A stretch of DNA of 64,000 bases from Methylobacterium sp. B4. Its GTDB lineage: Bacteria > Pseudomonadota > Alphaproteobacteria > Rhizobiales > Beijerinckiaceae. The stretch covers positions 1 to 64,000 of the forward strand of contig NZ_QJJJ01000017.1 in assembly GCF_003201865.1 (NCBI RefSeq). Direction: 5' to 3'. The notes below the pieces were generated by a model. The model did not search any database. It saw nothing but the letters and a program-made list of their open reading frames with translations, and was not told where the DNA came from. Shown piece after piece: positions 17,142-26,221 of the stretch (position 1 is the stretch's first letter; the number at the start of each line of letters is the position of its first letter). A program made the translations under genes and the position numbers.

Positions 17142-18474
17142 ATGCTCGAAAACGCTGCCGCCGGAACGTCAACGAAAGTCTCGACCCTGGCGGCGACCGC
17201 GATCGTGGTATCCGACATGATCGGCGTCGGCGTTTTCACCAGCCTCGGGTTTCAGGTCACGGACATTCGATCCGGCTTCGCGTTACTTCTGCTGTGGCTC
17301 ATCGGAGGTGTCGTCGCCTTGTGTGGGGCGTTCTGCTACGCGGAACTTGCCACGATGTTTCCCCGATCGAGCGGCGAGTACAACTTCCTCACACGCCTGT
17401 ACGGCCCGGCGGTCGGGTTCATGGCGGGGTGGCTCTCGGCCACGGTCGGTTTTGCCGCCCCGGTGGCGCTCGCGGCGATGGCGTTCGGGCAATACGCCAA
17501 GGCGGTTCTACCCGGCGCGCCGCCGCTCTTGCTCGGGCTGGCGGTGATCTGGGTCGTCACGGTCGTCCACATGCGCGGCGCGCGCCAAAGCAGCGTTTTT
17601 CAGATCGGGTTGACGCTTCTCAAGCTCGCCCTGATCGTCGCTTTCATCACGGTCGGCTTTGCGCGGGGGGGGCGATCAACCGATCCATTTCACCCCCGTC
17701 GGGTTCGATGCCGGGCAGATCTTCGGCGCCAGCTTCGCCATCAGCCTCGTGTTCGTGATGTACGCCTACACGGGCTGGAACGCGGCGACTTACATCGTCG
17801 GCGAGATCGACGATCCGAAACGCAGCCTGCCGCGAGCGCTCTTCGTTGGGACGAGCCTTGTGGTCGTGCTCTACGTCGCGTTAAACGCTGTATTCCTCTA
17901 CACCACACCCATCGCGGAACTCGCCGGACAGGTCGATGTCGCCCTGATCTCCGGCCGTCACGTCTTCGGCGAGGAGGGTGGTCGCCTCGTCGGCGCCCTG
18001 ATCTGCGCCGGGCTGATTCCAACGATCAGTGCGATGATGTGGATCGGCCCGCGGGTGACGGTGGCAATGGGCGAGGACCTGCCGCTGCTGCGCCCGTTCG
18101 CTCACCGCTCTCGCATCGGCGTACCCACCCCCGCGATCCTGCTGCAAGGCGGGGTCGCCACCCTTCTGCTTCTCACCCAGAGCTTCGAGGCCGTGCTGGA
18201 GTTTATCCAGTTCAGCCTGACCCTATGCTCCTTCCTGGCCGTGCTCGGCTTGATCAAGCTGCGCATCACGCAACCCGACCTGCCGCGGCCCTGCCGAGCC
18301 TGGGGCTACCCGGTGACGCCGCTGATCTTTCTGTCCGTCACGTTGCTCATGATGGCTCATGTCGTTGCCGTCCGGCCATTCCAGTCGCTCGCAGGCTGTG
18401 GCCTGATGCTGGCTGGCCTCTTCCTCTATGTCGGAGCGACGGCGTGGGAACGGCGAAAGGAGGGGCCCAGTTAA
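17142..18474 (+). pseudogene. APC-family amino-acid permease, frameshifted
   Basis: An inner-membrane amino-acid transporter split into two frames. Frame one begins at ATG 17142 with TM1 ('VVSDMIGVGVFTSLGF') and runs through about five membrane segments to 'ALIVAFITVGFARGG'. Frame two continues from about 17670 ('DQPIHFTPVGFDAGQIFGAS', 'MYAYTGWNAATYIVGEIDDP') to the end at 18474. The switch falls in a run of eight G (17665-17672); seven G would restore one frame of about 443 residues. It may be a real frameshift, phase variation, or a sequencing error in the homopolymer. Both halves are otherwise well conserved, so the change is recent. Confidence 0.85.
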
Positions 18475-18563
18475 GCTGCCGTTCCAATCCACGAGGTTTG
18501 CTGCGCTGACCCTATGGCAGCATCCCAAGTTTTAGATAAGTACTGTCGCAGGATATCGTAGGC

Positions 18564-19274
18564 CTAAGCCTTGGTCGCGCGCAGCACGTCGAGTCGATAC
18601 TCGGCCGTTCGCGATTGCTTGAACACCCGCGCGAAATCACGGGCGCCTTCGATGAAGCCCTCGGCGGCATCGTCGCCCGAGAGCGGGTAGTGGGTGACGC
18701 CGAGCCAGTGAACCAGCACGATATCGGCCTCGGGCAGGATCGCACCTCTGACGCGCGCAACGAGGCGCGCGAGATCGGCGCGGTCGAGATAGTACGCCAC
18801 CTCGGAGATCAGGATCAGATCGAACTGCCCTTCCGGCCAAGTGCCTGGGACCGCAGCCAGTTGGAACTGTGCGTTCGGGCAATCGGCGCACCGTTCGCGT
18901 GCGGCGTCCAACACGGACGGCACCACATCGAGCCCGAGCAGCGCGTCGCAGCGGGGGCAGAGCTGGTGGGTGAATACCCCGATTGAGCAGCCCACTTCGA
19001 GGGCGGACGTGTAGTGGGGTCGCGGCAGGGCCGCGAGCGTCGCCGTGTACTTGTCCCGCTCGTACGGGCTCGTGGCGAAGCGCCAGGGATCGGCCTCGGT
19101 GGCGTACATGCCCTTGAAGTATTCGGTATCGAGGCTCTTCGTTCGACGGCCCGTCGGAGCGTCGGTGGGCTTGCCGGCGTTTGTCTCCAACCCTGCGGCT
19201 CCCTCGATCCCGAACGTGATGCAGGCGGCAGCGACACCTCCGGACTGAAGTATAAGTCGACGCGACATGGGCAT
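18564..19274 (-). CDS. NodS-like SAM-dependent methyltransferase
   Basis: A 236-residue class I methyltransferase of the NodS type. Family hallmarks are 'ADPWRFATSPYERDKY', the SAM-binding 'SALEVGCSIGVFTHQL', 'LLGLDVVPSVLDAARERC' and 'FDLILISEVAYYLDRADL'. NodS N-methylates a deacetylated chito-oligosaccharide, but many bacterial homologues act on other substrates. Unusually, a Tat- or signal-like segment precedes the domain ('MSRRLILQSGGVAAACITFG'). The start is uncertain (ATG 19274 or 19268; the frame opens at TTG 19328). A second methyltransferase and an ABC exporter follow on the right. Confidence 0.75.
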   Translation of the reverse strand: MPMSRRLILQSGGVAAACITFGIEGAAGLETNAGKPTDAPTGRRTKSLDTEYFKGMYATEADPWRFATSPYERDKYTATLAALPRPHYTSALEVGCSIGVFTHQLCPRCDALLGLDVVPSVLDAARERCADCPNAQFQLAAVPGTWPEGQFDLILISEVAYYLDRADLARLVARVRGAILPEADIVLVHWLGVTHYPLSGDDAAEGFIEGARDFARVFKQSRTAEYRLDVLRATKA

Positions 19275-19428
19275 GCGGTCACGCACGATCACCTCGGGGT
19301 GCCAGGAGCCGTAGGGGTGGGAAACCAAAGTAGGTCGCAGCTGTTCCGAGCCGCTGCGGCGACGGACAGGTGAACCCCGGTCGCGATGGCGTGATGCGTG
19401 TTTGATCGTTCCCGAGCCGAATGGCCCG

Positions 19429-20082
19429 TTATTCCGGTGCGCGCCAGCCGACCGCAGCCGTCATCGGATCGCTCGGGCCACCATCCGGGATCAGGACCCG
19501 TGTTTCGGTTCGCGCAAAACCTGCGCGTCGCAGATACAGATCGAGGAGCTGCGCGTGCCCCGTCGCGTCGAGAGCAGTCCAGATCGCGACGGCCTTGGTC
19601 GGGAAGCAGCGGTTCGAGAAGCTGACGATGACCGGCGATCCGGGGCGGAGCACGCGCACAACCTCGGCCAGCACCGTCACCGGTTGCTGGAGGTATTGCA
19701 CCGACACACAGATCAGCGCCGCGTCGACGCTCGCGCTCTCGATAGGGAGATGCGGGTTGGCATTCAGATCCTGCACGAAGCCTCGTGTCAGCCGTGGGTT
19801 GGCGTCGAGTTCGCGCTGGTTCAAGCCATGGCCGATCACCGCCGCGAAAGCTTTCTCCGGGGGAAGGTGGCTGACCCAACTCGACATCATGTCGAGGATG
19901 ATACCGCCCGAGGGGAGGAGTTCGTCGTACAGGCGCGTCACCGCGGCGATGGCCGGCTCATCGATATGCGTGACGAAGCGCGGCACCCTGTAGAAGCGCG
20001 AATCGGGCGTGGAGTCGTGTTTCGTGAACGCCTCGGCTGGCAGCTCGGGCAGTTCGGGCGAGGAGATCCGGGTTGCAGACAC
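19429..20082 (-). CDS. Class I SAM-dependent methyltransferase
   Basis: A 217-residue methyltransferase-type protein. The Rossmann core begins with 'GGIILDMMSSWVSHLP' and continues with 'ASVDAALICVSVQYLQQPVT' and 'VLRPGSPVIVSFSNRCFPTK', typical of UbiE/Methyltransf_11 proteins. Motif I is atypical because the glycine-rich loop is replaced by 'DMMSSWVSHL'. It lies on the same strand as the NodS-like gene, about 150 bases upstream of it, and is divergent from the ABC transporter. Substrate unknown. Confidence 0.75.
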   Translation of the reverse strand: MSATRISSPELPELPAEAFTKHDSTPDSRFYRVPRFVTHIDEPAIAAVTRLYDELLPSGGIILDMMSSWVSHLPPEKAFAAVIGHGLNQRELDANPRLTRGFVQDLNANPHLPIESASVDAALICVSVQYLQQPVTVLAEVVRVLRPGSPVIVSFSNRCFPTKAVAIWTALDATGHAQLLDLYLRRAGFARTETRVLIPDGGPSDPMTAAVGWRAPE

Positions 20083-20271
20083 GCTCAGAACCTACCGTTG
20101 AAGCAGCCGATGATGGTGCGCCAACAGATGCGCGGCCGACCTGGTTCGCGGTGGCGCGCCGAGCCTGATGCCGCAGCTTCAGTGCCGATCCAGTGAGGCT
20201 GCGGAGATCGGCCCGCACGGGGACGGTCGACGCCGTCGAGAGCGGGCAGCCGCCGGATCGCGGGCGCCATC

Positions 20272-22233
20272 GTGTCGCGTGTCGTCACCGCCCCGGAACG
20301 CGTGGCAATCCCGTACGAGACGTGTTCGTTGTCCTTCGACACAACAGGGAACGCCGAGCGGCGCGCAGTGCGTTTGTTTCCATCATCCACCGCCCGGCTT
20401 CGCAGCGCAGCCGCGGCACGAATCGGTCCATTCCGGCACCTCCCGGCCTTGTTCCGCCTCGCCTGGGCGACGAGCCGCACCCTGACGCTCGCCAGTATCG
20501 GTTTGCGCCTTGCCCGCGTGGCCATCCCTGCCCTGATGCTCTATGTCGCCAAGCTCGTCGTCGACACGGTCGTGGCCGGGCAAGCCGGTGCCGCCCCGTC
20601 GGCGAGTGTGTCGGACTGGCTTGCCACTCCGCTGCTGCGCCGGGTCGGCCTGCTGATCGGGGCTGAACTCGCGCTGGCGCTCGCCTCAGACCTGCTCGGG
20701 CGCGCGACTAGCCTTGTCGACGGCGTGCTGGCCGAGATGACCGGCAACGCCACCACGCTCCGGCTGATGGCACACGCCGCCACCCTCGATCTCGCCCAGT
20801 TCGAGGACCCCGCGGTGCAGGACGGGCTGGAGCGTGCCCGGCGTCAGGTCGCATGGCGCGCCAACCCGATGGGCCAGCTGCTCGGCCAACTTCAGGATGG
20901 GCTCACAGCCCTCTCACTGGTTCTGACCGTGGTCGCGTTCCTGCCCTGGCTCGTCGTCCTGCTCGTACTCGCCTTGATCCCGGCCTTCCTGAACGAACTC
21001 CACTTCAACCGCCAGGGCTACCGCCTCGCCTACCAGCGCTCGCCGGACCGGCGCGAGGGCGACTACATGCGCCAGCTCGGAGCCGGTGCCGAGAGCGCCA
21101 AGGAGATCAAGCTGTTCGGCCTGAGTGGTTACCTCGCCGAACGCTTTCGTCTGCTCGCCGACCGGGCGCTGCGCGAGAACACCCATCTCGCGCGGCGCCG
21201 GGCGGTGGCGGGCGGGCTGTTCGCCAGCCTCGGCACGCTTGCCTACTACCTCGCCTACCTCGTGATCGCGCTGCGGACGGCCACCGGCACGCTCACCCTC
21301 GGCGACCTCACCTTCCTGAGCGGCGCCTTTCTGCGCCTGCGCGGCCTCGTCGAGGGCTTGCTTCTCGGCCTGTCCCAGCTCTCCGGTCAGGCGCAGTACC
21401 TCGACGACCTGTTTGGGTTCCTCGCACTCGCGCCGCGGCTCAACACACCTGAGCATCCCGCCCCGTTCCCGACGCCGATCCGCGACGGCTTCGTGTTCGA
21501 GGCGGTAGGTTACCGCTATCCCGGTGCCGAGCGTTGGGCAGTGCGTGATCTCTCGCTCACGATTCGAGCCGGCGAGGTCCTGGCGCTGGTGGGCGAGAAT
21601 GGCAGCGGCAAGACCACGATCGTCAAGCTGCTGGCGCGGCTCTACGACCCGACCGAGGGGCGCATCCTACTCGATGGGCGGGACCTGCGCGACTACGACC
21701 CCGACGTCCTGCGCACGCGCATCGGCGTGATCTTCCAGGACTTCGTCCGCTTCGATCTCACGGCGGGCGAGAACATCGCGGTCGGGCGCATCACGGCGCT
21801 GACGGATACGGTCCGCATCGAAGGCGCGGCGGGCTGCGCGCTCGCCGACACCGTGGTGGCGCGGCTGCCGGCGGGCTACGGCCAGCGGCTGGGCCGGCGC
21901 TTCGAGGACGGGGTCGACCTGTCCGGGGGCGAGTGGCAGAAGCTCGCCATCGCCCGCGCCTACATGCGCGAGTCCGAGGTGCTGGTCCTGGACGAGCCGA
22001 CCGCGGCGCTCGACGCCCGCGCGGAGGCAGAGGTGTTCGACCGCCTCCGCGCTCTCGCGCTCGGGCGCACTGCGCTCCTCATCTCGCATCGCTTCTCAAG
22101 CGTGCGCCGCGCCAACCGCATCGTCGTGCTCGGAAACGGCCAGGTGCAGGAGGCCGGTACGCATGAGGAGCTGGTCTGCAACGGCGGTCGCTACGCCGAG
22201 CTGTTCGAGCTGCAGGCAGCGGCATACCGATAG
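20272..22233 (+). CDS. ABC exporter, fused permease and ATPase
   Basis: A 653-residue half-transporter expected to work as a homodimer in the inner membrane. The transmembrane domain spans about residues 65-380. The nucleotide-binding domain has Walker A 'LVGENGSGKTTIVKLLARLY', Q-loop 'GVIFQDFVRFD', signature 'VDLSGGEWQKLAIARAYMRE', Walker B 'VLVLDEPTAALD' and the H-loop His in 'LLISHRFSSVRRA'. All catalytic motifs are intact. GTG 20272 is the longest start; GTG 20368 is possible because the first 30 residues are not family-like. Two methyltransferase genes lie divergently, so it could export a methylated product, but this is only neighbourhood inference. Confidence 0.87.
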   Translation: MSRVVTAPERVAIPYETCSLSFDTTGNAERRAVRLFPSSTARLRSAAAARIGPFRHLPALFRLAWATSRTLTLASIGLRLARVAIPALMLYVAKLVVDTVVAGQAGAAPSASVSDWLATPLLRRVGLLIGAELALALASDLLGRATSLVDGVLAEMTGNATTLRLMAHAATLDLAQFEDPAVQDGLERARRQVAWRANPMGQLLGQLQDGLTALSLVLTVVAFLPWLVVLLVLALIPAFLNELHFNRQGYRLAYQRSPDRREGDYMRQLGAGAESAKEIKLFGLSGYLAERFRLLADRALRENTHLARRRAVAGGLFASLGTLAYYLAYLVIALRTATGTLTLGDLTFLSGAFLRLRGLVEGLLLGLSQLSGQAQYLDDLFGFLALAPRLNTPEHPAPFPTPIRDGFVFEAVGYRYPGAERWAVRDLSLTIRAGEVLALVGENGSGKTTIVKLLARLYDPTEGRILLDGRDLRDYDPDVLRTRIGVIFQDFVRFDLTAGENIAVGRITALTDTVRIEGAAGCALADTVVARLPAGYGQRLGRRFEDGVDLSGGEWQKLAIARAYMRESEVLVLDEPTAALDARAEAEVFDRLRALALGRTALLISHRFSSVRRANRIVVLGNGQVQEAGTHEELVCNGGRYAELFELQAAAYR

Positions 22234-22476
22234 GCAGCAGCCTGCCGCAGAAACTTCGCCGTTGACCGAAACCCCCTCGCTGCCGGTGAGCTCAAAGTAA
22301 GTGGATATTTGCCTCCGTAACCCCGTTCAATTCTGCGACGACACCAAAAGGTAGCCTACCTGCCATTGAATGTCCGGTTTCTGGCGGTGCGTTGAAGCCT
22401 GCTTATGGCGCACAGCCGAACCAGTTGAGCGCGAACTCCTGACCCAATCGGGACCCTCGGAGCGTCCGGTTTCGGA

Positions 22477-22724
22477 CTACACGGCGGTGGGCAACAACTT
22501 CGACACAGCGGCGACGATCTGCTGGAATGCAATCGGCTTCTGCAAACGCGCGGCGCCGTCGACTTCCGCTGGAATGACCTCCCCTTCGTATCCCGTGGTG
22601 AAGTCGAAAGGGGTACCCATTCCTTCAGCGTCTCCGCGAGCTTGAGCGCGAACACTGCGCCGAGATTGATGTCGAGTACGGTCGCGTTGGGCCGATCTCC
22701 CAGAGTCTTGGTTTGTCGGTCCAA
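22477..22724 (-). pseudogene. Response-regulator receiver domain remnant
   Basis: Two minus-strand frames together make the C-terminal two thirds of a CheY-like receiver: 'DRPNATVLDINLGAVFALKL' ending 'AETLKEW' (about 22616-22700), then after a frameshift 'GTPFDFTTGYEGEVIP' and 'LQKPIAFQQIVAAVSKLL' to the stop at 22477. The phospho-acceptor Asp ('VLDINLG') and the conserved Lys ('LQKP') are recognisable, but the N-terminal beta-alpha unit is missing and the frame is broken. It is non-functional. Confidence 0.6.
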
Positions 22725-22985
22725 AAGATCCCGGTGCGACCGGTAAATGCCAAACTTGCCTCAACCGAGCTGGGCTGCCCCGAAAACCCGGAGTGCGGCA
22801 TCGCCAGCCGGGCCCGTGACTTCCGGCGAAACCCAGGACTCCGGAGATGCCCGGATGGAGACACCGTCGTCATCAGTCAGATGCCAGCGGGAGCGCTCGT
22901 GGTGATCTGGACAGGTCTCGACAGTGACGGCGATGGGGCGGGATCGTCCATGGTCTGCGCTCTCGGCGTGCGGCCTCAAACTGAA

Positions 22986-23010
22986 GGGGCGGCCCGCGGC
23001 GGGCCGCCCC
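22986..23010. terminator. Strong hairpin downstream of the DUF892 gene
   Basis: GGGGCGGCCCGC (22986-22997) and GCGGGCCGCCCC (22999-23010) are perfectly complementary. The stem is very GC-rich and 13 bases beyond the minus-strand stop at 23024. There is no long T tract, so termination is probable but not certain. Confidence 0.5.
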
Positions 23011-23023
23011 CCGGGAGCGGTCG

Positions 23024-23536
23024 TCAGCTGTCGGCCTTCGCTCCGCTAAGCGTCAGGTCAAGATAGGTCTTGGTGACCGGCTCGATCAGCGCGGCGATCT
23101 CCTCTGCGGCCTTCGTCTCCTCATCGACCGCGGCACGGAAGAAGGCGATCTGATCGGTCTTGCCAGCCCGCTCGGCGATCACCGCGAGCGAGCGATAGGC
23201 GGCGACCTGATCGTACTGGTAGGCGTAGCCCGCGTAGAGGTTCTTCAGCGTCTCGTCCTGCGCGGTGGCGTGGACAGCCGCGCCGATGGAGCCGGCCACG
23301 CTCGTGACGGTTTCTTTGAGCGTCGAGCGGCTCTCACCGATCGCCTCCAGCGCCGTGTCGAGGCGATCGATCTGCACTTTCGTGGTCTCGACATGGCGGC
23401 GCAGGACGGCCGCGTAGTCAGGGTAGCGTTCGAGGCCGGAGAGCTGACGCTCCATCTGCTCAAGGCCCTGCTTCTCAAGGGCGCGCGTATTGCGAAGAGC
23501 ACCCGCGTAGATCGTGCCGATGTCGGTCGTGGCCAT
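23024..23536 (-). CDS. DUF892 (YciE/YciF-like) ferritin-like protein
   Basis: A 170-residue all-helical protein of the ferritin-like DUF892 family, whose members are stress-induced and bind a di-metal centre. Characteristic segments are 'TIYAGALRNTRALEKQGLEQ', 'RRHVETTKVQIDRLDTALE' and 'AGYAYQYDQVAAYRSLAVIA' with 'FFRAAVDEETKAAEEIAALI'. The Glu/His ligands expected in four helices (E in 'LEKQ', H-x2-E in 'HVETTK', and 'DEETKAAEE') are present. I start at ATG 23534-23536, where similarity begins. A small charged protein is encoded divergently to the right. Confidence 0.8.
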   Translation of the reverse strand: MATTDIGTIYAGALRNTRALEKQGLEQMERQLSGLERYPDYAAVLRRHVETTKVQIDRLDTALEAIGESRSTLKETVTSVAGSIGAAVHATAQDETLKNLYAGYAYQYDQVAAYRSLAVIAERAGKTDQIAFFRAAVDEETKAAEEIAALIEPVTKTYLDLTLSGAKADS

Positions 23537-23791
23537 GCTGTCGTCGCTCCGAATATTTTTGCGATCCGGCGGCCAACCCAGGTGAAATACGGCTGTTTCC
23601 CACCCTTCGCTGCGACGGAAGCGCCCTGCCGAGCCTCGCCCTTCGACACCGGCCGCTCTCGTCCGACGGGATAGATACGGCGCGGCGCAGGCCGCGGCGG
23701 AGCCTCCATGCGTCAAGTGGCGCCGCAACCCAGCCGCAGGGGCGCCGGTTGCCGCCCGATATCGACAACGTCATCGTCGGAGGCACATCGC

Positions 23792-24094
23792 ATGTCTGAG
23801 ACCAGCTACAGCCGATCCGCCAAGGCCCAGAAGGCCGAAGAGGTGCAGGCCGCCGGCAGCGCCAAGGCTGGGGCCGGCCATCCGGACGTCACCGAAGGCG
23901 GCCCGGCCCCATCTCCGACCGAGGGCAAGGGGCATCCGAAGCCCGCAGCCTCCACCGCCGACACCGACGGCTCGCCCGAGACCGGCACGTCGTCGGCCAC
24001 CGCCGGCAAGGCCGAGAAGCTGGCCGCCGCCGAGAACGCGTCCCTGACCAAGGATCAGCACGGCCGCGGGCGGCGCAAGGCGGAGGAGGCGTGA
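23792..24094 (+). CDS. Small hydrophilic low-complexity protein
   Basis: A 100-residue protein made mostly of A, G, K, E, S, T and P, with no hydrophobic core and no recognised domain. It is likely to be intrinsically disordered. ATG 23792 is preceded by GGAGG (23779-23783) at a good distance. It sits divergent from the stress-type DUF892 gene and 25 bases before the DHH phosphoesterase gene, with which it may be co-transcribed. Function unknown. Confidence 0.6.
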   Translation: MSETSYSRSAKAQKAEEVQAAGSAKAGAGHPDVTEGGPAPSPTEGKGHPKPAASTADTDGSPETGTSSATAGKAEKLAAAENASLTKDQHGRGRRKAEEA

Positions 24095-24119
24095 GCCGGG
24101 TCGTCCGGGGCGGTCTCGC

Positions 24120-25187
24120 GTGAGCACGCTCGCCGCGCATGGGGCCGCCTTCACTGAAGCCGTCTCCGGCTTCGGTCCGGGCGCCCCCGTCATCCTCTGT
24201 CACGACGATGCCGACGGGCTGTCGGCGGGTGCCCTCCTGTGGCGGGCGCTGGCCCGGGCCGGCCATGAACCCGGGGCGGTTCGGGTGATCGGGCGCGGCG
24301 AATCGGCGTGGTCACCGGCGATCCGCGACGAACTCGCCGCGCTCGCCCCCGCGGGCCTCGTCGTGGCCGATATCGGCGTACAGGCCGGCACCATCCTGCC
24401 GGGCGTGCCGACGGTGCTCGTCGATCACCACGTGCCGCGCTCCTGGCCCGAAGCCTCCGAGGCTACCGTGATCAGCGGCCATGCCGACGTGCCGATCCCG
24501 ACCTCCAGCCTGCTGGCTCACGCCTGCGCCACAGCGCTCGGGGCGGCGGACGACATCGCATGGCTCGCCGGCATCGGCCTCGTCGGCGATCTCGGCGAGC
24601 GGGCGGCGAGCGCCGACTTCCCCGAGACTATGGGCCCGCTGCGCAAGGCGCACACCGCCAAGGCGCTGCGCGAGGCGGTCAGCCTCGTCAACGCGCCGCG
24701 CCGCTCGGCCTCGGGCGATGCTGGGCCGGCACTGCGGATGCTGCTGCGGGCGGACGGGCCCCGTGACATCGTCGCCGGCACGGATCCGGACGCGGCGGCG
24801 CTGCACGCCGCCCGGGCGGAGGTGAAGGCGGCGCTCGCGGTCGCCCGCGCCGTTCCACCGCTCTTTGCCGGTCCGGTCGCCCTGATCCGCTGCGACTCGC
24901 CCTGCCAAATCCATCCACTCGTCGCGCAATCGTGGACGCACCGCCTGCGGCGACAGGTGGTGATCGGCGCCAATGCGGGTTTCCGTGCCGGCTACGTCCA
25001 CTTCGCGGCGCGCAGTCTCGGCGTCCCGGACCTGATCGGCTTCCTGGAGGAGCACGCACCGCCGCTCGGGCCGGACGATCAATTCGCACAGGGGCACCGC
25101 CGCGCCACCGGCGGTCAGGTGCGGGTCGAGACCTGGAACCGGTTTGCCGCGCAGCTCGGCTTCGGGCCGGAGGCGCAGATCTCGTGA
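24120..25187 (+). CDS. DHH-family phosphoesterase
   Basis: A 355-residue metal-dependent phosphoesterase related to RecJ and NrnA. Motifs of the DHH domain are clear: 'ILCHDDADGLSAGALLWRAL' (motif I), 'VVADIGVQ' (II), 'VLVDHHVPRSWP' (III, the DHH box) and 'GLVGDLGE' (IV). The DHHA1 domain ends with the substrate-binding 'GHRRATGGQVRVE'. It may act as a 5' exonuclease, nanoRNase or cyclic-dinucleotide phosphodiesterase; the sequence alone does not decide. It starts with GTG 24120, and its stop overlaps the next gene in GTGA. Confidence 0.82.
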   Translation: MSTLAAHGAAFTEAVSGFGPGAPVILCHDDADGLSAGALLWRALARAGHEPGAVRVIGRGESAWSPAIRDELAALAPAGLVVADIGVQAGTILPGVPTVLVDHHVPRSWPEASEATVISGHADVPIPTSSLLAHACATALGAADDIAWLAGIGLVGDLGERAASADFPETMGPLRKAHTAKALREAVSLVNAPRRSASGDAGPALRMLLRADGPRDIVAGTDPDAAALHAARAEVKAALAVARAVPPLFAGPVALIRCDSPCQIHPLVAQSWTHRLRRQVVIGANAGFRAGYVHFAARSLGVPDLIGFLEEHAPPLGPDDQFAQGHRRATGGQVRVETWNRFAAQLGFGPEAQIS

Positions 25188-25870
25188 GGCGCCGCTCACT
25201 GATCGTCGGGGCCTCGCGCGGGCTCGGTCTCGGGCTGGCGGCGCGGTTCCTGGCCCGCGGCTGGGACGTCACCGCCACGGTGCGGCGGCCCTCGCCGGCA
25301 CTGGCCGACCTCGCCGCCGCCGGTCCCCTGCGGATCGAGGCCGGCATCGACATCGACGACGATGGAGCGGTCGCCGATCTCCGCGCGCGGCTGGCGCAGG
25401 CGCCGGATTTCGACCTCGTCTTCGTCGTGGCCGGCATCGCCACGCAGGCCGGCACGCCCGCCTCCCTCCTGCCGCGGGAGGTCGTCGGCGCGGTGTTCCA
25501 GACCAACGCCGTGAGCCCGATCCGCTTCGCCGAGGCGTTCCATCGCCGGGTGGCGCCGGGCGGGCTGATCGTGCTGATGACCTCGAAGCTCGGCTCGGTC
25601 TCGCTGAACCGCGGCGGCGGCTGGAGCAGCTACCGGGCGAGCAAGGCGGCGCTCAACACCCTCGCGCGCTCCTTCGCCAGCCAGCACAAGGGAGCGGATT
25701 GGGGCGTCGTGCTCATGCATCCGGGCTGGGTGCGCACCGATCTCGGCGGACGGCGCGCCACCCTCGACGTCGAGACCAGCGTGCGCGGCATGGTCGCCGT
25801 TCTGGAATCCCGCCTCGGCCAGCGCGGCTGCGTCTACCTCGACCATGGCGGGGAGACGGTGCCATGGTGA
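25184..25870 (+). CDS. Short-chain dehydrogenase/reductase
   Basis: A 228-residue NAD(P)-dependent oxidoreductase. The cofactor motif is 'IVGASRGLGLGLAARFLARG' at the N-terminus, with the catalytic Ser in 'LMTSKLGSVS' and the YxxxK pair in 'SSYRASKAALNTLARSFA'. The segment 'VLMHPGWVRTDLGG' is typical of the C-factor/CsgA-like group. It begins at GTG 25184, overlapping the DHH gene stop (GTGA), so the two are co-translated. Its substrate is not evident. Confidence 0.87.
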   Translation: MRRRSLIVGASRGLGLGLAARFLARGWDVTATVRRPSPALADLAAAGPLRIEAGIDIDDDGAVADLRARLAQAPDFDLVFVVAGIATQAGTPASLLPREVVGAVFQTNAVSPIRFAEAFHRRVAPGGLIVLMTSKLGSVSLNRGGGWSSYRASKAALNTLARSFASQHKGADWGVVLMHPGWVRTDLGGRRATLDVETSVRGMVAVLESRLGQRGCVYLDHGGETVPW

Positions 25871-25956
25871 GGGGACGCGCCGATTCTGGGCTCGCTCCGG
25901 AGCGGCTGCGGCATCGGCGCCTGCGAACCCGAGCGAGATCCACAGGTTGATCGCGC

Positions 25957-26211
25957 ATGAGCGCATCCGAGCCGACCGCAGCTTCCTTCGACACCGCCGA
26001 GGTGGTTGCTGCGCGCCGCCGCGAGCTGGCGGTCGAGCACATCCTGTTCGGCGCCCTGCGCCATCTCGCCGGCCGCCATCCCGAAATGCTGGACGAACTC
26101 GAAGCCAGCCTGCCTCATCTCTGGGATCGATCGGAGGGCACGGCGCGCGACGACGAGGCGGTGCGTGAGATCGCCCGACGATTCATCAAGAGCTTGCGAG
26201 CCGAGGCCTGA
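25957..26211 (+). CDS. Small hypothetical protein
   Basis: An 84-residue, mostly alpha-helical, acidic protein ('VVAARRRELAVEHILFGALR', 'LDELEASLPHLWDRSEG'). No domain is recognised, and there is no signal peptide or membrane segment. It follows the SDR gene by 86 bases and ends 10 bases from the convergent glycosyltransferase gene. Codon use matches its neighbours, which supports it being real. Confidence 0.55.
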   Translation: MSASEPTAASFDTAEVVAARRRELAVEHILFGALRHLAGRHPEMLDELEASLPHLWDRSEGTARDDEAVREIARRFIKSLRAEA

Positions 26212-26221
26212 CCCGCCGGCG

